Shown: positions 1 to 9,254, counted from the stretch's first letter. The stretch is DNA of 64,000 bases from Tomitella cavernea (GCF_016599145.1 NZ_JAENKO010000021.1:1-64000); one strand, 5' to 3'. A program made the numbers and translations. Notes: a model not told the origin generated them from the letters alone.

Positions 1-1315
1 GGCCGGAGCGCTGCGCCGCCAGCAGCCGGGCGCGGAACGGCTCGCCGGCGGGGGTGGGCGCGCGCTCGGCAGGCATGCCCGGATCGTGGTCGGCATCAGC
101 ATCGGCATGGGGCCGGTGTTCCGCGGAACCGTTGTCGGCCGGTTCCGGCGCGCCGCCGCCCGGCCCGTCGTCATCAGGGCCGTCGTCATCAGGCCCGCCG
201 CCCGGCCCGTCGTCATCAGGCCCGCCGCCGGCGGGCCGGTCCCCGTCGGGCCCGCCGCCCTCGGATCCGTCGCGGTCGGGCTCGTAGCCACCCGATCCGT
301 CCGCGTCGCCCATGCCGTCCAGCAACTCGTCCAGGCTTTCGCGGTCCGCGCCAGGCTCGTCGAAGGGGGCGCGGCGCCGACGGTGCGGCAGCGTCAAGCG
401 CGCCGCGGCGGCGATGTCGTCTCGGGTGACGTCGCTGCGGCCGCACCAGGCCGCGTGGGCGGCGGCGGCCTTGGCCGTCACCAGGTCCGCGCGCATCCCG
501 TCCACGTCGAATGCGGCGCACACCTCGGCGATCGCCGTCAACGCCGCGTCGCTGAGCACCACCGACGCGACGCGCCCCCGGGCTTCGGCGATGCGCTGCG
601 CCAGCGCCGACTCGGCGTCCGCCCACCGGGCCGCGAAACCGGCCGGGTCGGCGTCGAAGGCCAGGCGGCGGCGCACGATCTCGGCGCGCACTGCGGCATC
701 GCGTGGCGCGGCGACATCCACCGCCAGACCGAACCGGTCCAGCAACTGCGGCCGCAGCTCGCCCTCCTCGGGGTTCATGGTGCCCACGAGCACGAACCGC
801 GATGCGTGGCTGATCGAGACGCCGTCGCGCTCCACCGAGGTGCGGCCCATCGCGGCCGCGTCGAGCAACAGGTCCACCAGGTGGTCGTGCAGCAGGTTGA
901 CCTCGTCGACGTACAGCACTCCGCGGTGGGCGCGCGCGAGCAGGCCGGGCTCGTATTCGGCGCCTTCGCCGGAAAGCGCCTTGCCCAGGTGCAGCGCCCC
1001 GGTGACGCGGTCCTCGGCGGCGCCCACCGGAAGCTCCACCAGGCGTGCGGGGCCCGCCGTGGCCGGTGCGCCCGGGGCGTGCGGGCCGTCGGGGCAGTGC
1101 GGATCCGGGGCGTCCGGGGCGCAGGCGAACCGGCAGCCGTCGACGGTCAGGACCGGGGGCAGCAGCGACGCCTGGGCGCGCACCGCCGTCGACTTGGCCG
1201 TGCCCTTCTCGCCGCGCACCAGCACACCGCCGATCGCCGGGGAGACGGCGGTGAGCGTGAGCGCCAGCTGCAGATCGTCGGCGCCGACGAGGGCGCTGAA
1301 CGGATAGACGTGCAC
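1..1315 (-). CDS. Cobalt/magnesium chelatase AAA+ (ChlI/ChlD-type) subunit, 3' part missing at window edge
   Basis: This is a probable cobaltochelatase motor subunit that would work with CobN to insert cobalt into hydrogenobyrinate a,c-diamide. The GTG start at 1315 is preceded by GGAGGT at a good distance. The N-terminal ~330 residues form a MoxR/ChlI-like AAA+ domain: a Walker A variant ([10 protein letters not shown]), a Walker B-like LYVDEVNLL, and [22 protein letters not shown] low-complexity linker rich in Gly, Pro and Asp (plus positions about 150-300) follows, encoded by repeated 15-27 bp units. Such linkers usually precede a C-terminal VWA domain, which would lie off the left edge. 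The gene lies directly downstream of a cobalamin riboswitch. The true 3' end is outside the window, so total length is unknown. The chelatase assignment is firm at family level; cobalt specificity is inferred from the neighbours. Confidence 0.85.
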   Translation of the reverse strand, partial: MHVYPFSALVGADDLQLALTLTAVSPAIGGVLVRGEKGTAKSTAVRAQASLLPPVLTVDGCRFACAPDAPDPHCPDGPHAPGAPATAGPARLVELPVGAAEDRVTGALHLGKALSGEGAEYEPGLLARAHRGVLYVDEVNLLHDHLVDLLLDAAAMGRTSVERDGVSISHASRFVLVGTMNPEEGELRPQLLDRFGLAVDVAAPRDAAVRAEIVRRRLAFDADPAGFAARWADAESALAQRIAEARGRVASVVLSDAALTAIAEVCAAFDVDGMRADLVTAKAAAAHAAWCGRSDVTRDDIAAAARLTLPHRRRRAPFDEPGADRESLDELLDGMGDADGSGGYEPDRDGSEGGGPDGDRPAGGGPDDDGPGGGPDDDGPDDDGPGGGAPEPADNGSAEHRPHADADADHDPGMPAERAPTPAGEPFRARLLAAQRSG

Positions 1316-1393
1316 TGTGGGACCTCCGCAGGCTTCCGCTGGGACGTGGTGTCGCGGCCGCGGCAGGGCGCTGCAGCCGGGCAGCCGCGCGAA

Positions 1394-1570
1394 GGCCGGT
1401 ATTCGGACTTCCTGGTCGAGCGCCTCGGACCGCCTTCCCGGACCGGTGGTCCAGTGGCTGCACGGCGTGCGTGGTCGTCGGCTCCCAGGTCACCGCAGCG
1501 GGCCTGTGCCGGATTCCCACCGGCTTCCCGTTTACCCCCGCACGCCGTGATGGCCACGGGGCACCTCCGG
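1394..1570 (-). ncRNA. Cobalamin riboswitch upstream of the chelatase subunit
   Basis: Read on the minus strand, the segment shows the conserved cobalamin-riboswitch blocks in order: GGTGCC, ACGGGAAGCCGGTGGGAATCC with GGCACAGGCCCGCTGCGGTGA, then GCCACTGG, GGGAAGGC, and the closing AAGTCCGAATACC. It lies about 80 bases upstream of the GTG start of the chelatase gene, so high adenosylcobalamin would be expected to repress that gene. The boundaries are estimated from the conserved blocks. Confidence 0.93.
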
Positions 1571-1640
1571 GCGAGCTGCCATCGACGACCATAACCCCGC
1601 CGCGCCGTCGGCGCCCCACCGCGGTCTAGGGTTCTGCGCC

Positions 1641-2909
1641 ATGGGTCCGGAAGCGAGGGTGCGCGTGACGGTCGTCGGCATCGGCGCGGGCGGCTGGGCG
1701 ACGGCCGAACCCGCCGGACGCGGTGCCGTGCACGACGCCGACGTGCTGCTTGGTGGGCAGCGCCACCTGGCGATGGTGCCGGACGGCGCCGCGCCTGCCG
1801 CGATCCGCGAACCCTGGCCGTCGCCGCTGCTCGACGGGCTGGACGCGCTGCTCGAGCGGCACGACGGCAGGAACGTCGTTGCGCTCGCGTCGGGCGATCC
1901 GCTGGTGTCCGGCATCGGGTCCACCTTGGTGCGCCGGCTGGGGCCGAAGGCCTTGCGCGTCATCCCGGCGGTGTCGTCGGCGGCGCTGGCCCGCGCGCGG
2001 ATGGGCTGGCCGGCCGACGATTGCGACGTCGTGACGCTGGTGGGCCGCGACACGGACCGCCTGCGCCGGTACCTGGCGCCCGGGCGGCGGCTGATCGTGC
2101 TCACCGGTGGTGTCGAGGGGCCGGCGACCGTGGCCCGGTTGCTGGCCGGCGAGGGGTTCGGCGCCTCCTCGATGACGCTGCTGGCGGAGCTGGGCGGGCA
2201 GGCGGAATCGCGGCGCGACGGGGCCGCGGACGGCATGCTCGGCGTCGAGGGCGCCGCGCTGGGGCTGGTATGCGTCGAATGCCGTGGCGGGCCGGGGCGT
2301 TCGCGCGTACCTGGGCTGCCCGACGACGCCTTCGAGAACGACGGGCAGCTGAGCCGCCGGCCGATCCGCGCCGCGGCGGTGAGTGCCCTCGCCCCGAGGC
2401 CCGGCGAACTGCTGTGGGACGTGGGCGCCGGGGCCGGCTCGGTGGGCATCGAGTGGGCGCGCGGAGCCCCCGGGTGCCGGGTCCTCGCGATCGAGCGCGA
2501 TGCGGGCAGGGCGGAGACGGTCCGCCGCAACGCCGCGCGGCTGGGAGTGCCGGATCTTGTCACCGTCGTGGAGGGTGCTGCGCCGGACGCGCTCGGCGGG
2601 CTGGAGCGGCCCGACGCGGTGTTCGTCGGCGGGGGCGGCAGCAGGCCCGGCGTTCTCGACAAGTGCTGGTCGGCGCTGCCGGCGGGCGGGCGGCTGGTCG
2701 CGCACGCGGTGACCCTCGAGACGCAGGCGGTGCTGGCCGAGTGGCACCGCGTGCACGGCGGCGAACTGCTCCGGTACGCGGTGGACGCGGCCGGCCCCAT
2801 CGGATCGTTCACCGGGTGGGAGCCGATGCGCCCGGTGGTGCAATGGTGCGGCGTGAAAACAACGGCGTCGGAATCGAAACAGGAAACGTCAGAAGGGGCC
2901 CCGGAATGA
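1641..2909 (+). CDS. cobL: Precorrin-6Y C5,15-methyltransferase (decarboxylating), CobL
   Basis: This enzyme methylates C5 and C15 of precorrin-6B and removes the acetate side chain on ring C, giving precorrin-8x in aerobic B12 synthesis. The 422-residue protein has the two expected halves. The N-terminal CbiE-like tetrapyrrole methylase starts with VTVVGIGAGGW and has ASGDPLVSGIG near residue 83. The C-terminal CbiT-like SAM domain has DVGAGAGSVGIEW near residue 257. The length matches other fused CobL proteins. A possible -10 (TAGGGT, 1627-1632) lies just before the ATG, so the start may be leaderless. The stop overlaps the cobM start (ATGA), so the two are translationally coupled. It is divergent from the riboswitch-controlled chelatase gene. 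Confidence 0.95.
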   Translation: MGPEARVRVTVVGIGAGGWATAEPAGRGAVHDADVLLGGQRHLAMVPDGAAPAAIREPWPSPLLDGLDALLERHDGRNVVALASGDPLVSGIGSTLVRRLGPKALRVIPAVSSAALARARMGWPADDCDVVTLVGRDTDRLRRYLAPGRRLIVLTGGVEGPATVARLLAGEGFGASSMTLLAELGGQAESRRDGAADGMLGVEGAALGLVCVECRGGPGRSRVPGLPDDAFENDGQLSRRPIRAAAVSALAPRPGELLWDVGAGAGSVGIEWARGAPGCRVLAIERDAGRAETVRRNAARLGVPDLVTVVEGAAPDALGGLERPDAVFVGGGGSRPGVLDKCWSALPAGGRLVAHAVTLETQAVLAEWHRVHGGELLRYAVDAAGPIGSFTGWEPMRPVVQWCGVKTTASESKQETSEGAPE

Positions 2910-3661
2910 CAGTGCACTTCGTGGGGGCGGGCCCCGGCGCCGCCGACCTGCTCACCGTGCGGGCCGCGGAGCAGCTGCGCACCGCGGCCGTCGTGCTCTA
3001 CGCGGGCACCTACCTCGACGATGAGGTGCTCGCGCACTGCCGCGACGGCGCTGAGCTGGTCGACACCCAGGGCCTGGACCTGGACGCGATCATCGGCCGG
3101 CTCGTCGACGCACACCGGCGGGGGCTCGACGCGGTACGGATGTGCTCGGGCGACCCGTCGGTGTACTCGGCCCTCACTGAACAGACCCGGCGGCTCGACG
3201 CGGCGGGGGTGCCCTGGGACATCACCCCGGGGGTCCCCGCCTACGCCGCGGCCGCCGCCGCCCTCGGTACCGAACTCACGGTGCCCGGCGAGGTGCAGAC
3301 GGTGGTGCTCACCCGCACCCGTGCGCGGTCCACCCCCATGCCGGAGACGGAATCCCTGCAGCGTGTGGCGGGCCTGCGGGCATCGCTGGTGCTGCACCTG
3401 GCCATCACGCGGGTGCGGGAACTCGCCGCCGAGCTCGCCGCCGAATACGGCGCCGATTGCCCGGCCGTGGTGGTCGCCCACGCCTCGCGGCCGGGCCAGG
3501 TGGTGCTGCGCGGGACGCTCGCGACCATCGCCGGCATGGTGGAAGCCGAGGGGCTGCGACGCACCGCCGTCATCATGGTCGGCCGGGCGATGGACCGGGG
3601 CGCGGCGGTCGCCTGCGGGCTGGACTCGCACCTCTACGACCCGCGGCGGGCGCGGGGCTGA
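2906..3661 (+). CDS. cobM: Precorrin-4 C11-methyltransferase, CobM
   Basis: CobM adds a SAM-derived methyl group at C11 of precorrin-4 to make precorrin-5. The 251-residue sequence is a full-length tetrapyrrole methylase. It has the N-terminal VHFVGAGPGAADLLTVRA motif, CSGDPSVYSAL near residue 79, the TPGVPAYAAAAAALG stretch and a C-terminal RTAVIMVGRAM strand, all typical of CobM/CbiF. It overlaps cobL by four bases (ATGA) and is almost certainly cotranscribed with it. Confidence 0.95.
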   Translation: MTVHFVGAGPGAADLLTVRAAEQLRTAAVVLYAGTYLDDEVLAHCRDGAELVDTQGLDLDAIIGRLVDAHRRGLDAVRMCSGDPSVYSALTEQTRRLDAAGVPWDITPGVPAYAAAAAALGTELTVPGEVQTVVLTRTRARSTPMPETESLQRVAGLRASLVLHLAITRVRELAAELAAEYGADCPAVVVAHASRPGQVVLRGTLATIAGMVEAEGLRRTAVIMVGRAMDRGAAVACGLDSHLYDPRRARG

Positions 3662-3694
3662 ACCGGTCCCGCGCCAGGCGTTAGGCTCCGGAGC

Positions 3695-4300
3695 ATGGCA
3701 CGACCCACCCGCTGGTTCAGCGAGACCTCCGACGGCCACTCGCAGTGGTACATCGAACGCTTCCGCATCATGGCGGCCCAGGGCGCCGACCTCGCCGGCG
3801 AGGCGCGCCTGATCGACGCCATGGTGCCCCGCGGCGCCCGCGTCCTCGACGCCGGCTGCGGCCCGGGCCGCCTCGGCGGCGAGCTCCACTCGCGCGGCCA
3901 CCAGGTGGTGGGGGTGGACGTTGACCCGGCGCTCATCGCGGCGGCCGAACACGACCACCCGGGGCCCACGTGGCTCGTCGGCGACCTGTCCGAACTGGAC
4001 CTGCCCGCGCGCGGCGTCACCGGCGAGTTCGACGCTGCCGTCATGGCGGGCAACGTCATCTGCTTCGTCGCTCCCGGGTCGGAGTCGGACGTGCTGGCGG
4101 CGGTGGGCCGGCACCTGAAGCCCGAAGGCGTGCTCGTCGTCGGCTTCGGCCTGGGCCGTACGCTCACGGTGGAGGAGTTCGACGGGCACGTGGCGGCGGC
4201 GGGGCTACGCGTGCGGCAGCGGTTCGGCACCTGGGACCTGCAGCCGTGGACGCCGGCCTCGGACTTCGTAGTCAGCGTGCTGCACCGCGGCGAGGCCTGA
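3695..4300 (+). CDS. Class I SAM-dependent methyltransferase, substrate unknown
   Basis: This is a 201-residue Rossmann-fold methyltransferase of the UbiE/BioC-like type. The SAM motif I VLDAGCGPGRLGGEL lies at about residues 50-64, and an acidic strand (VVGVDVDPAL) follows. There is nothing in it to name the acceptor. A TAGGCT -10 (3682-3687) seven bases before the ATG suggests a separate leaderless transcript rather than membership in the cobLM operon. It sits inside a B12 cluster but does not resemble any of the corrin methylases, so a role in B12 synthesis should not be assumed. Confidence 0.8.
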   Translation: MARPTRWFSETSDGHSQWYIERFRIMAAQGADLAGEARLIDAMVPRGARVLDAGCGPGRLGGELHSRGHQVVGVDVDPALIAAAEHDHPGPTWLVGDLSELDLPARGVTGEFDAAVMAGNVICFVAPGSESDVLAAVGRHLKPEGVLVVGFGLGRTLTVEEFDGHVAAAGLRVRQRFGTWDLQPWTPASDFVVSVLHRGEA

Positions 4301-4365
4301 CTTCCCGCACGATAGGTCCGACTTCACAAGACCGTGGCGCGCGGACTCCCGGTACGGTCGGGCAG

Positions 4366-5601
4366 ATGCGCACACAGTGGCGGGCACGGGCGGCCCGGAT
4401 GCTTCGCGGCGGCCCGTCGGGGCGGGTCCTCTACCTGGTCTCGCCCGCCGGGCACCCCAACTACGGGGACGAGTTCATCGCGCGCACGTGGCTCGAGCAC
4501 CTGGCGCGGGTGCGCCCCGACGACGAGGTCGTGCTCGACTGCCACACCCCCGGCCAGGCGGCGCTGCTGCTGCGCGGCGCCCACCCGCGTGTGACCTACG
4601 TGGACACGCTGTGGCGGATGATCGCGCTGGCCGCCGAGAACGAGCGCCCGGGGCCGGTGTGGGAATGGTGCGCGCACGCAGTGGTCACCCTCGGCGCCGA
4701 GCCGCGCATCGACGAAGGCGTGGCCCTGCTGCACCGGGCCGACTCGCTGCACCTGCTCGGCGGCGGGTACCTCAACGCGGTGTGGCCGCACCACACGGCG
4801 CTCGTGACGGCTCTCGCGGCGCTGGCGCGGCGGTTCGGGATCCGGGCCCACGCCTCGGGGCAGGGGCTGATGCCCACGGCGGGCGGGGACGCGGAGGAGG
4901 CACTGTGCACCGCGGCCCGGGCGTTCACGGTGTTCGACTTGCGTGACCGCGAATCGTTCGAGGCGCTGGCCGGCGTGCCGGGGGCATCGCGTACCGGCGA
5001 CGATGCATGGTTGGGGGCGGACCGAGCGTTGGGGGCGGACCGAGCGTTGGGGGCGGACCGAGCGTTGGGGGCGGGGCCGGACACCGGTGTGGTGCTGTGT
5101 TTGCAGTCCGACCTGACCGAGCACTTCGCCTGCGACGGGCGTTCGGGGGTGGACGCGGTGGCCCATTGGGTGCGGCGGGTGCTCGACTCCTGGGAGGTCT
5201 CCGGCGCGGAGGTCACCGTGATCGAAGGCATCCCCGGCAAGGATCGTCTGGTGTACGAGCGGCTGGGGGAGCGTCTGGCCGGTGCGCGGTTCGTGCCGTT
5301 CCGAGACCTGTGGCACCACGGGGTCCCGGCGGGGCCGGGGCAGACGTGGCTGAGCACGCGCTTCCACCTGCATCTGGTGGCGGCAGCGGCCGGCGCCGCG
5401 GGCGTGGCGGTCGCGACCGAACCCGGGTACTACGAGGTCAAACACCGCTCGTTACTGGACGCCGGCTCCCGCTGGACGCTGGTGACGGACGGCGCCACCA
5501 TCCCGGCCCGGCCGGCCGCCGGCGGATTCACCGCCGAGCGCCGCCGGGCCGCGGTGGCGGGGAAGACGGCGCTGGCGGACCGGCTCTACCCACCGCGGTA
5601 G
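4366..5601 (+). CDS. Polysaccharide pyruvyl transferase family protein
   Basis: This 411-residue protein resembles the polysaccharide pyruvyl transferase family, which adds pyruvate ketals to cell-surface sugars. The signs are the N-terminal SPAGHPNYGDEFIARTW (about residues 26-42), the central LHLLGGGYLN (about 128-137), the STRFHLHLVAAAAG segment and the late GYYEVKH. A -10 (TACGGT, 4353-4358) seven bases before the ATG indicates a leaderless mRNA. An 18-bp unit repeated about 3.6 times (5010-5074) inserts the repeated hexapeptide LGADRA between the two halves, where a linker would lie. No sugar-polymer genes are nearby, so the substrate is unknown. It converges on cobIJ. Confidence 0.75.
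   Translation: MRTQWRARAARMLRGGPSGRVLYLVSPAGHPNYGDEFIARTWLEHLARVRPDDEVVLDCHTPGQAALLLRGAHPRVTYVDTLWRMIALAAENERPGPVWEWCAHAVVTLGAEPRIDEGVALLHRADSLHLLGGGYLNAVWPHHTALVTALAALARRFGIRAHASGQGLMPTAGGDAEEALCTAARAFTVFDLRDRESFEALAGVPGASRTGDDAWLGADRALGADRALGADRALGAGPDTGVVLCLQSDLTEHFACDGRSGVDAVAHWVRRVLDSWEVSGAEVTVIEGIPGKDRLVYERLGERLAGARFVPFRDLWHHGVPAGPGQTWLSTRFHLHLVAAAAGAAGVAVATEPGYYEVKHRSLLDAGSRWTLVTDGATIPARPAAGGFTAERRRAAVAGKTALADRLYPPR
5010..5074 (+). repeat. In-frame 18-bp tandem repeat in the pyruvyl transferase gene
   Basis: The unit GTTGGGGGCGGACCGAGC is present three times without change (5010-5027, 5028-5045, 5046-5063), followed by a partial fourth copy. Each unit adds Leu-Gly-Ala-Asp-Arg-Ala. Perfect identity suggests recent slippage, and copy number may vary between strains. 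Confidence 0.95.
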
Positions 5602-5608
5602 GCGGGTG

Positions 5609-5700
5609 GTGACGCGAACTCAACGTTCTGATGCTGGTGGATGGTGGAAAACCACCGCCCGGGGGCCACAGAATCCGGATCTTGCGTCACACACGCGGGC
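5609..5700. terminator. Intergenic hairpin between convergent genes
   Basis: Outer arms GTGACGC (5609-5615) and GCGTCAC (5694-5700) enclose TTCTG / CAGAA and a tight central hairpin GGTGG-AAAA-CCACC (5643-5656). It lies between the stop of the pyruvyl-transferase gene and the cobIJ stop on the other strand, and its right edge enters the cobIJ 3' end. A bidirectional terminator is likely. It shares blocks with the hairpin at 48620-48679 (TCAAC.TTCTG, GATGG.GG, CCACAGAAT). Confidence 0.6.
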
Positions 5701-7249
5701 AGTCACCTGCATCCACCGACCGTGCCGTCCACACCCGGCCCCCGGGCGTCACCGTGGTGGCCGACGAGCCCACGATGAGCAGGCACCGCATGTCGATCGC
5801 GGCCGGATCGAGCTCGCCGAGCGTCGTGACCTCCAGCGATTCCCCGGCACGGCCCACAGAGCGGCCCACCACCACGGGGGTGTCGGCGCCGCGCTCGTCG
5901 ACGAGCACCGTGCGGGCGCGCGCGATCTGCCCGGTGCGCGAGCGGGACGCCGGGTTGTAGATCGCCAGCGCCATGTCGGCGGCGCTCACAGCACGCAGCC
6001 GGCGCTCGATGACCTCCCAGGGTTTGAGCCGGTCGGAGAGGCTCATCACCGCGAAGTCGCCGCCCATCGGTGCGCCGGCGCGCGCGGCCACGGCCTGGAA
6101 GGCGGACACGCCGGGGAGTACGCGGACGGGGACGGTGCGGTAGGCGGGGTCGGCGGCGGCCTCGAACACCGCGGACGCCATGCCGAACACGCCGGCGTCC
6201 CCGCCGGAGACCACCGCGACCGGTTCGCCCGCCAGCGCCAGGTCGAGGGCCAGGCGCGACCGGTCGAGTTCGACGGTGTTGCCGCTGGCGTGCCGCTGCT
6301 GGCCGGGGCGCACCGGGACGCGGTCGACGTACGGCCCGTATCCGACGACGTGCCGCACCGAGGCGAGGGCGCCGGCGGCCTCGGGGGTCAGCCACTCGTC
6401 ACCGGCGGGCCCCAGGCCGATGACGAGCAGTTCGGCGGGCCCGGCGGCCTGGACCTCACGGGCCTGGAGGGAGCCTGCGACGCCGGAAGTCAACGCCCCC
6501 TTGCCCCCGGCCCCGCGCACGTCGTCGCCGCCGGCGAGGACCACGGAGAAGTACGGCACCCGCTCAGGGTCCACCTCCCGCACGGGCGCGATGCGCTGCT
6601 CGCCCGTCGACGCCCGCTCCACGTACACCGCACCGTCGAGCCGTCCGGCCTGTTCGAGTGCGGAGCGCACCGCGGGGAACGTACGCCCCAGCTTCATGAT
6701 CGCGGCGCCTTGGGTGTCGGCCAACCGCCTGGCCAGCTCGGGCGCGGGCAGGGTGCCGGGCAGGACCGTGAGCACGTCGTCACGGCGCACCAGCGGCTGC
6801 GCGGCCGCGGCGGAGGCGGCGGACACACTGGTCACGCCCGGGACCACATCGGCGGTGAACCGGCCCGCCAGCCTGTCATGCAGGTACATGTAGGAGCCGT
6901 AGAACATCGGATCGCCCTCGCAGAGCACGGCAACCGTGCGGCCGGCCACCAGATGCCGGGCGAGCCTGTCGGCCGCGGCGTCGTAGAACTCGGCGATCGC
7001 CGCCTCGTACCCGCCGGGGTGTGCGGCGGTGCCGGTGGTCACCGGGTAGACCAACTTCTCTTCCAGCGCGCCGGCGGGCACCAGGTCGCCGGCGATGGCG
7101 CGAGCGATGGACCGGCCGTGTGTGCCGGAGTAGTAGGCGACCACGTCCGCGCCGGTGATGATCCGGGCTGCTTTGCGGGTGATGAGTTCGGGGTCGCCGG
7201 GGCCCACTCCCACCCCGAAGAGGAGGCCTGCGTTGCCGGGGCGGCTCAT
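5687..7249 (-). CDS. cobIJ: Fused CobI-CobJ (precorrin-2 C20- and precorrin-3B C17-methyltransferase)
   Basis: This 520-residue bifunctional enzyme carries two B12 methylations. Residues ~1-240 are CobI-like (GVGVGPGDPELITRKAARII at the start, CEGDPMFYGSYMYLHD near 110, PGVTSVSAA) and methylate precorrin-2 at C20. Residues ~270-515 are CobJ-like (VIGLGPAGDEWLTPEA, VSGGDAGVFGMA near 343, PGVSAFQAVAARAGAP, IYNPASRSR) and perform the C17 methylation with ring contraction. The same fusion is known in mycobacteria. The ATG at 7249 follows GGAGGAA and overlaps the cobH stop (ATGA), placing it last in cobG-cobH-cobIJ. Confidence 0.96.
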   Translation of the reverse strand: MSRPGNAGLLFGVGVGPGDPELITRKAARIITGADVVAYYSGTHGRSIARAIAGDLVPAGALEEKLVYPVTTGTAAHPGGYEAAIAEFYDAAADRLARHLVAGRTVAVLCEGDPMFYGSYMYLHDRLAGRFTADVVPGVTSVSAASAAAAQPLVRRDDVLTVLPGTLPAPELARRLADTQGAAIMKLGRTFPAVRSALEQAGRLDGAVYVERASTGEQRIAPVREVDPERVPYFSVVLAGGDDVRGAGGKGALTSGVAGSLQAREVQAAGPAELLVIGLGPAGDEWLTPEAAGALASVRHVVGYGPYVDRVPVRPGQQRHASGNTVELDRSRLALDLALAGEPVAVVSGGDAGVFGMASAVFEAAADPAYRTVPVRVLPGVSAFQAVAARAGAPMGGDFAVMSLSDRLKPWEVIERRLRAVSAADMALAIYNPASRSRTGQIARARTVLVDERGADTPVVVGRSVGRAGESLEVTTLGELDPAAIDMRCLLIVGSSATTVTPGGRVWTARSVDAGDCPRV

Positions 7250-7908
7250 TCTTCCTCCTGCGCGAGTGCGTTGATCGCGGACGCGGCCATCGCGGAGCCG
7301 CCGCGCCGGCCGTGCACCGTCAGGTAGGGGACCCCGGCGTGGTGGCCGGCGAGGGCCCGCTTGGACTCGGCCGCGCCGATGAAGCCGACGGGGATGCCGA
7401 CGATCGCGGCGGGCGGCGGGGCGCCGTCGTCGAGCAGCTCGAGCAGGTGGAACAGGGCGGTGGGGGCGTTGCCGACGGCGACGACGGCGCCACCGAGCCG
7501 GTCCGCCCACAGCGACACGGCGGCGGCGGAACGCGTGGTGCCCCACTCGGCCGCGAGCGCGGGCACCCGCTCGTCGCGCAGTGTGCACACGACGTCGTTC
7601 CCGGCGGGCAGGCGCTTGCGGGTGATGCCGGAGGCCACCATGTGCGCGTCGCACAGGATCGGCGCGCCGTTCTGTAGCGCTCCCCGCGCGGCGGCGGCGA
7701 GTGCGGGCGCGATGTCGAGGTCGCGCGTCAGGTCGGTCTGTCCGGCGGCGTGCACCATACGCACCGCCACCTTTTCGGCGTCGGCGGGGATGCGGCGCAG
7801 GTCCGTCTCCGCGCGGATGGTGGCGAACGAACGCGTGTAGATTCCGGCGCCGTCGGCGACGTAGTCGTATCTGCGGGTGGGACGCCGGATCCCGTGGGGC
7901 TGGGTCAC
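7246..7908 (-). CDS. cobH: Precorrin-8X methylmutase, CobH
   Basis: CobH moves the methyl group from C11 to C12, converting precorrin-8x to hydrogenobyrinate. The 220-residue protein contains YDYVADGAGIYTRSFATIRAE, the catalytic-histidine segment VRMVHAAGQTD, the DAHMVASGI stretch and GIPVGFIGAAESKRAL, all conserved in the family. I chose the GTG at 7908 because it overlaps the cobG stop (GTGA) and gives the usual length. An upstream ATG would add 17 residues that read as cobG-frame shadow. Confidence 0.95.
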   Translation of the reverse strand: MTQPHGIRRPTRRYDYVADGAGIYTRSFATIRAETDLRRIPADAEKVAVRMVHAAGQTDLTRDLDIAPALAAAARGALQNGAPILCDAHMVASGITRKRLPAGNDVVCTLRDERVPALAAEWGTTRSAAAVSLWADRLGGAVVAVGNAPTALFHLLELLDDGAPPPAAIVGIPVGFIGAAESKRALAGHHAGVPYLTVHGRRGGSAMAASAINALAQEEE

Positions 7909-9026
7909 CTTTTGCTGCCTAACTCGAGGAGTGTGTGGGGGCTGTGCGGTGCGCCGCATGCGCGGGAGCAGCCGACGACGTGGACGTGGCCGGGAGGGCC
8001 GGGACCACTAGCCGCGGCGCGGGCGGCCGCGTGGGTGTCGCCGGCGGACTTGGCGCAGCCCGGAGCGCCGATGCACGCGGTGATCCGGGTCCACGGGGAA
8101 TCGTTCGTGGTCACCAGGCCGGTGCCGGCGAGCCGGGCGAGCGCGCCGCGCGGCGGGGCCGGTTGCGGCACGACGACGACTCCGCGCCATGGCGTGATGA
8201 TGAGCGTTCCGTCCGTGCCGGCCGCCGCGGCGAGCGCGTCGCCGTGCTCCGGGGTGAGCACACCCATCGGTGCCAGTACTGACAGCGCCCCGCCGGGAAG
8301 CGCGCCGTACACCATCGTGGGCGCGGGTGTGTCCGGCAGTGTTGCCGTGACCGGCCCGTCGAGGAGTTCCCCCCCGCGGAGGGGCAGTTCGCGTGCCCGC
8401 CAGTGCCCGTCGGCGGCGGCGGCGAATCTCCGTGCGAGTGCGACGAGTGCGCCGGGCGCCGCGTGCAACGGCACGGCGGGGCCCGCCAGGTCGCCGACGA
8501 TGATGCGCGCGCACCCGGGCGCTTCGGCGAGCGCGAGAACGTCGCAGCCCATCTTCGCGACGTCGCCGCGGCCGTCGTCGATGCCGAACAGGAAGCGCCC
8601 CGGCAGATCGGCCAGTTCGGGGGCGGCGCACAGCGCGCGGTCGAGTGCACCCGCGAGTCCGCGCACGTCCGCACGGCCGCCGGCGATCCCGGACAGGGGC
8701 GAGCAGACGATGTTCCGCACCCGCTCGTGGCTCGGCGAGGGCAGGAATCCCGCAGTTCGCAGAACCTCGAACAGCCGACCGGGCAGGTGGCTGTCCATCC
8801 CGGTCGGCAGGGACCTCAACTGCGCATTAGCACGCGAAGTGAGGTGAATCCGCCCGTCGCCGAATTCGTCCGATACGCTTCGCAACGCTGCGAACATCGC
8901 GGAGGTGAGGACGCCTCCGGGCACGCGGAGCCGCACCAGTGCGCCGTCGTCGGCGTGGTGCGGGCGCAGTAGTCCGGGGCAGCGATCGGCTGCGCAGGAC
9001 CGGGGAGGGGGAGGGGGCACCGGCAC
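7905..9026 (-). CDS. cobG: Precorrin-3B synthase, CobG (oxygen-dependent)
   Basis: CobG is a nitrite/sulfite-reductase-like monooxygenase that hydroxylates precorrin-3A at C20, the step that marks the aerobic B12 route. The sequence carries the duplicated ferredoxin-like half-domains (DDGALVRLRVPGG) and the cysteine pattern for a [4Fe-4S] cluster: ACIGAPGC (C-x5-C) and, later, CSRAC (C-x3-C) near the C-terminus. The start is uncertain. The GTG at 9026 places CPG near residue 17, close to known homologues. ATG/GTG codons at 9074 or 9083 would run into the opposing cobN riboswitch and have no clear ribosome site. Confidence 0.9.
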   Translation of the reverse strand: MPVPPPPPRSCAADRCPGLLRPHHADDGALVRLRVPGGVLTSAMFAALRSVSDEFGDGRIHLTSRANAQLRSLPTGMDSHLPGRLFEVLRTAGFLPSPSHERVRNIVCSPLSGIAGGRADVRGLAGALDRALCAAPELADLPGRFLFGIDDGRGDVAKMGCDVLALAEAPGCARIIVGDLAGPAVPLHAAPGALVALARRFAAAADGHWRARELPLRGGELLDGPVTATLPDTPAPTMVYGALPGGALSVLAPMGVLTPEHGDALAAAAGTDGTLIITPWRGVVVVPQPAPPRGALARLAGTGLVTTNDSPWTRITACIGAPGCAKSAGDTHAAARAAASGPGPPGHVHVVGCSRACGAPHSPHTLLELGSKR

Positions 9027-9059
9027 ATAGTGGCACAGGCCTGCAGGCGCTCGGACGGC

Positions 9060-9254
9060 GTGGTTTACGCTCATTGCAGCCATGGTGAACGGGAAGCCGG
9101 TGTGAATCCGGCGCGGCCCTCGCCACTGTCATCGGGGAGTTCCGCGGACTCCCCCGTCGGCCGGGTGCCTGCCCGCGTCGGCGGGGACCACTGGGCGCGC
9201 AGCGCCTGGGAAGGTCGTGCGCGGGGCGTCGATCCGTAAGCCAGGAGACCGACC
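9060..9254 (+). ncRNA. Cobalamin riboswitch upstream of cobN
   Basis: The plus strand shows AACGGGAAGCCGGTGTGAATCC with GGCGCGGCCCTCGCCACTG, a GGGAAGGTCG block and the closing GTAAGCCAGGAGACCGACC (ending near 9254). These are the diagnostic cobalamin-riboswitch elements. It ends about 55 bases before the preferred cobN ATG, so it should control the cobN-cobF operon. Its 5' edge abuts or overlaps the divergent cobG start. Confidence 0.95.

Noticed and set aside
1532-4189. 885-codon open frame antisense to cobL, cobM and the methyltransferase
   Set aside because: Arg/Pro/His-rich composition without domain motifs; the opposite strand holds clear full-length genes. A high-GC shadow frame.
3695-4300. 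A corrin-ring methylase role for the small methyltransferase in the cob cluster
   Set aside because: It is a Rossmann-type methyltransferase, not a tetrapyrrole methylase, and seems to have its own promoter; position alone is not enough.
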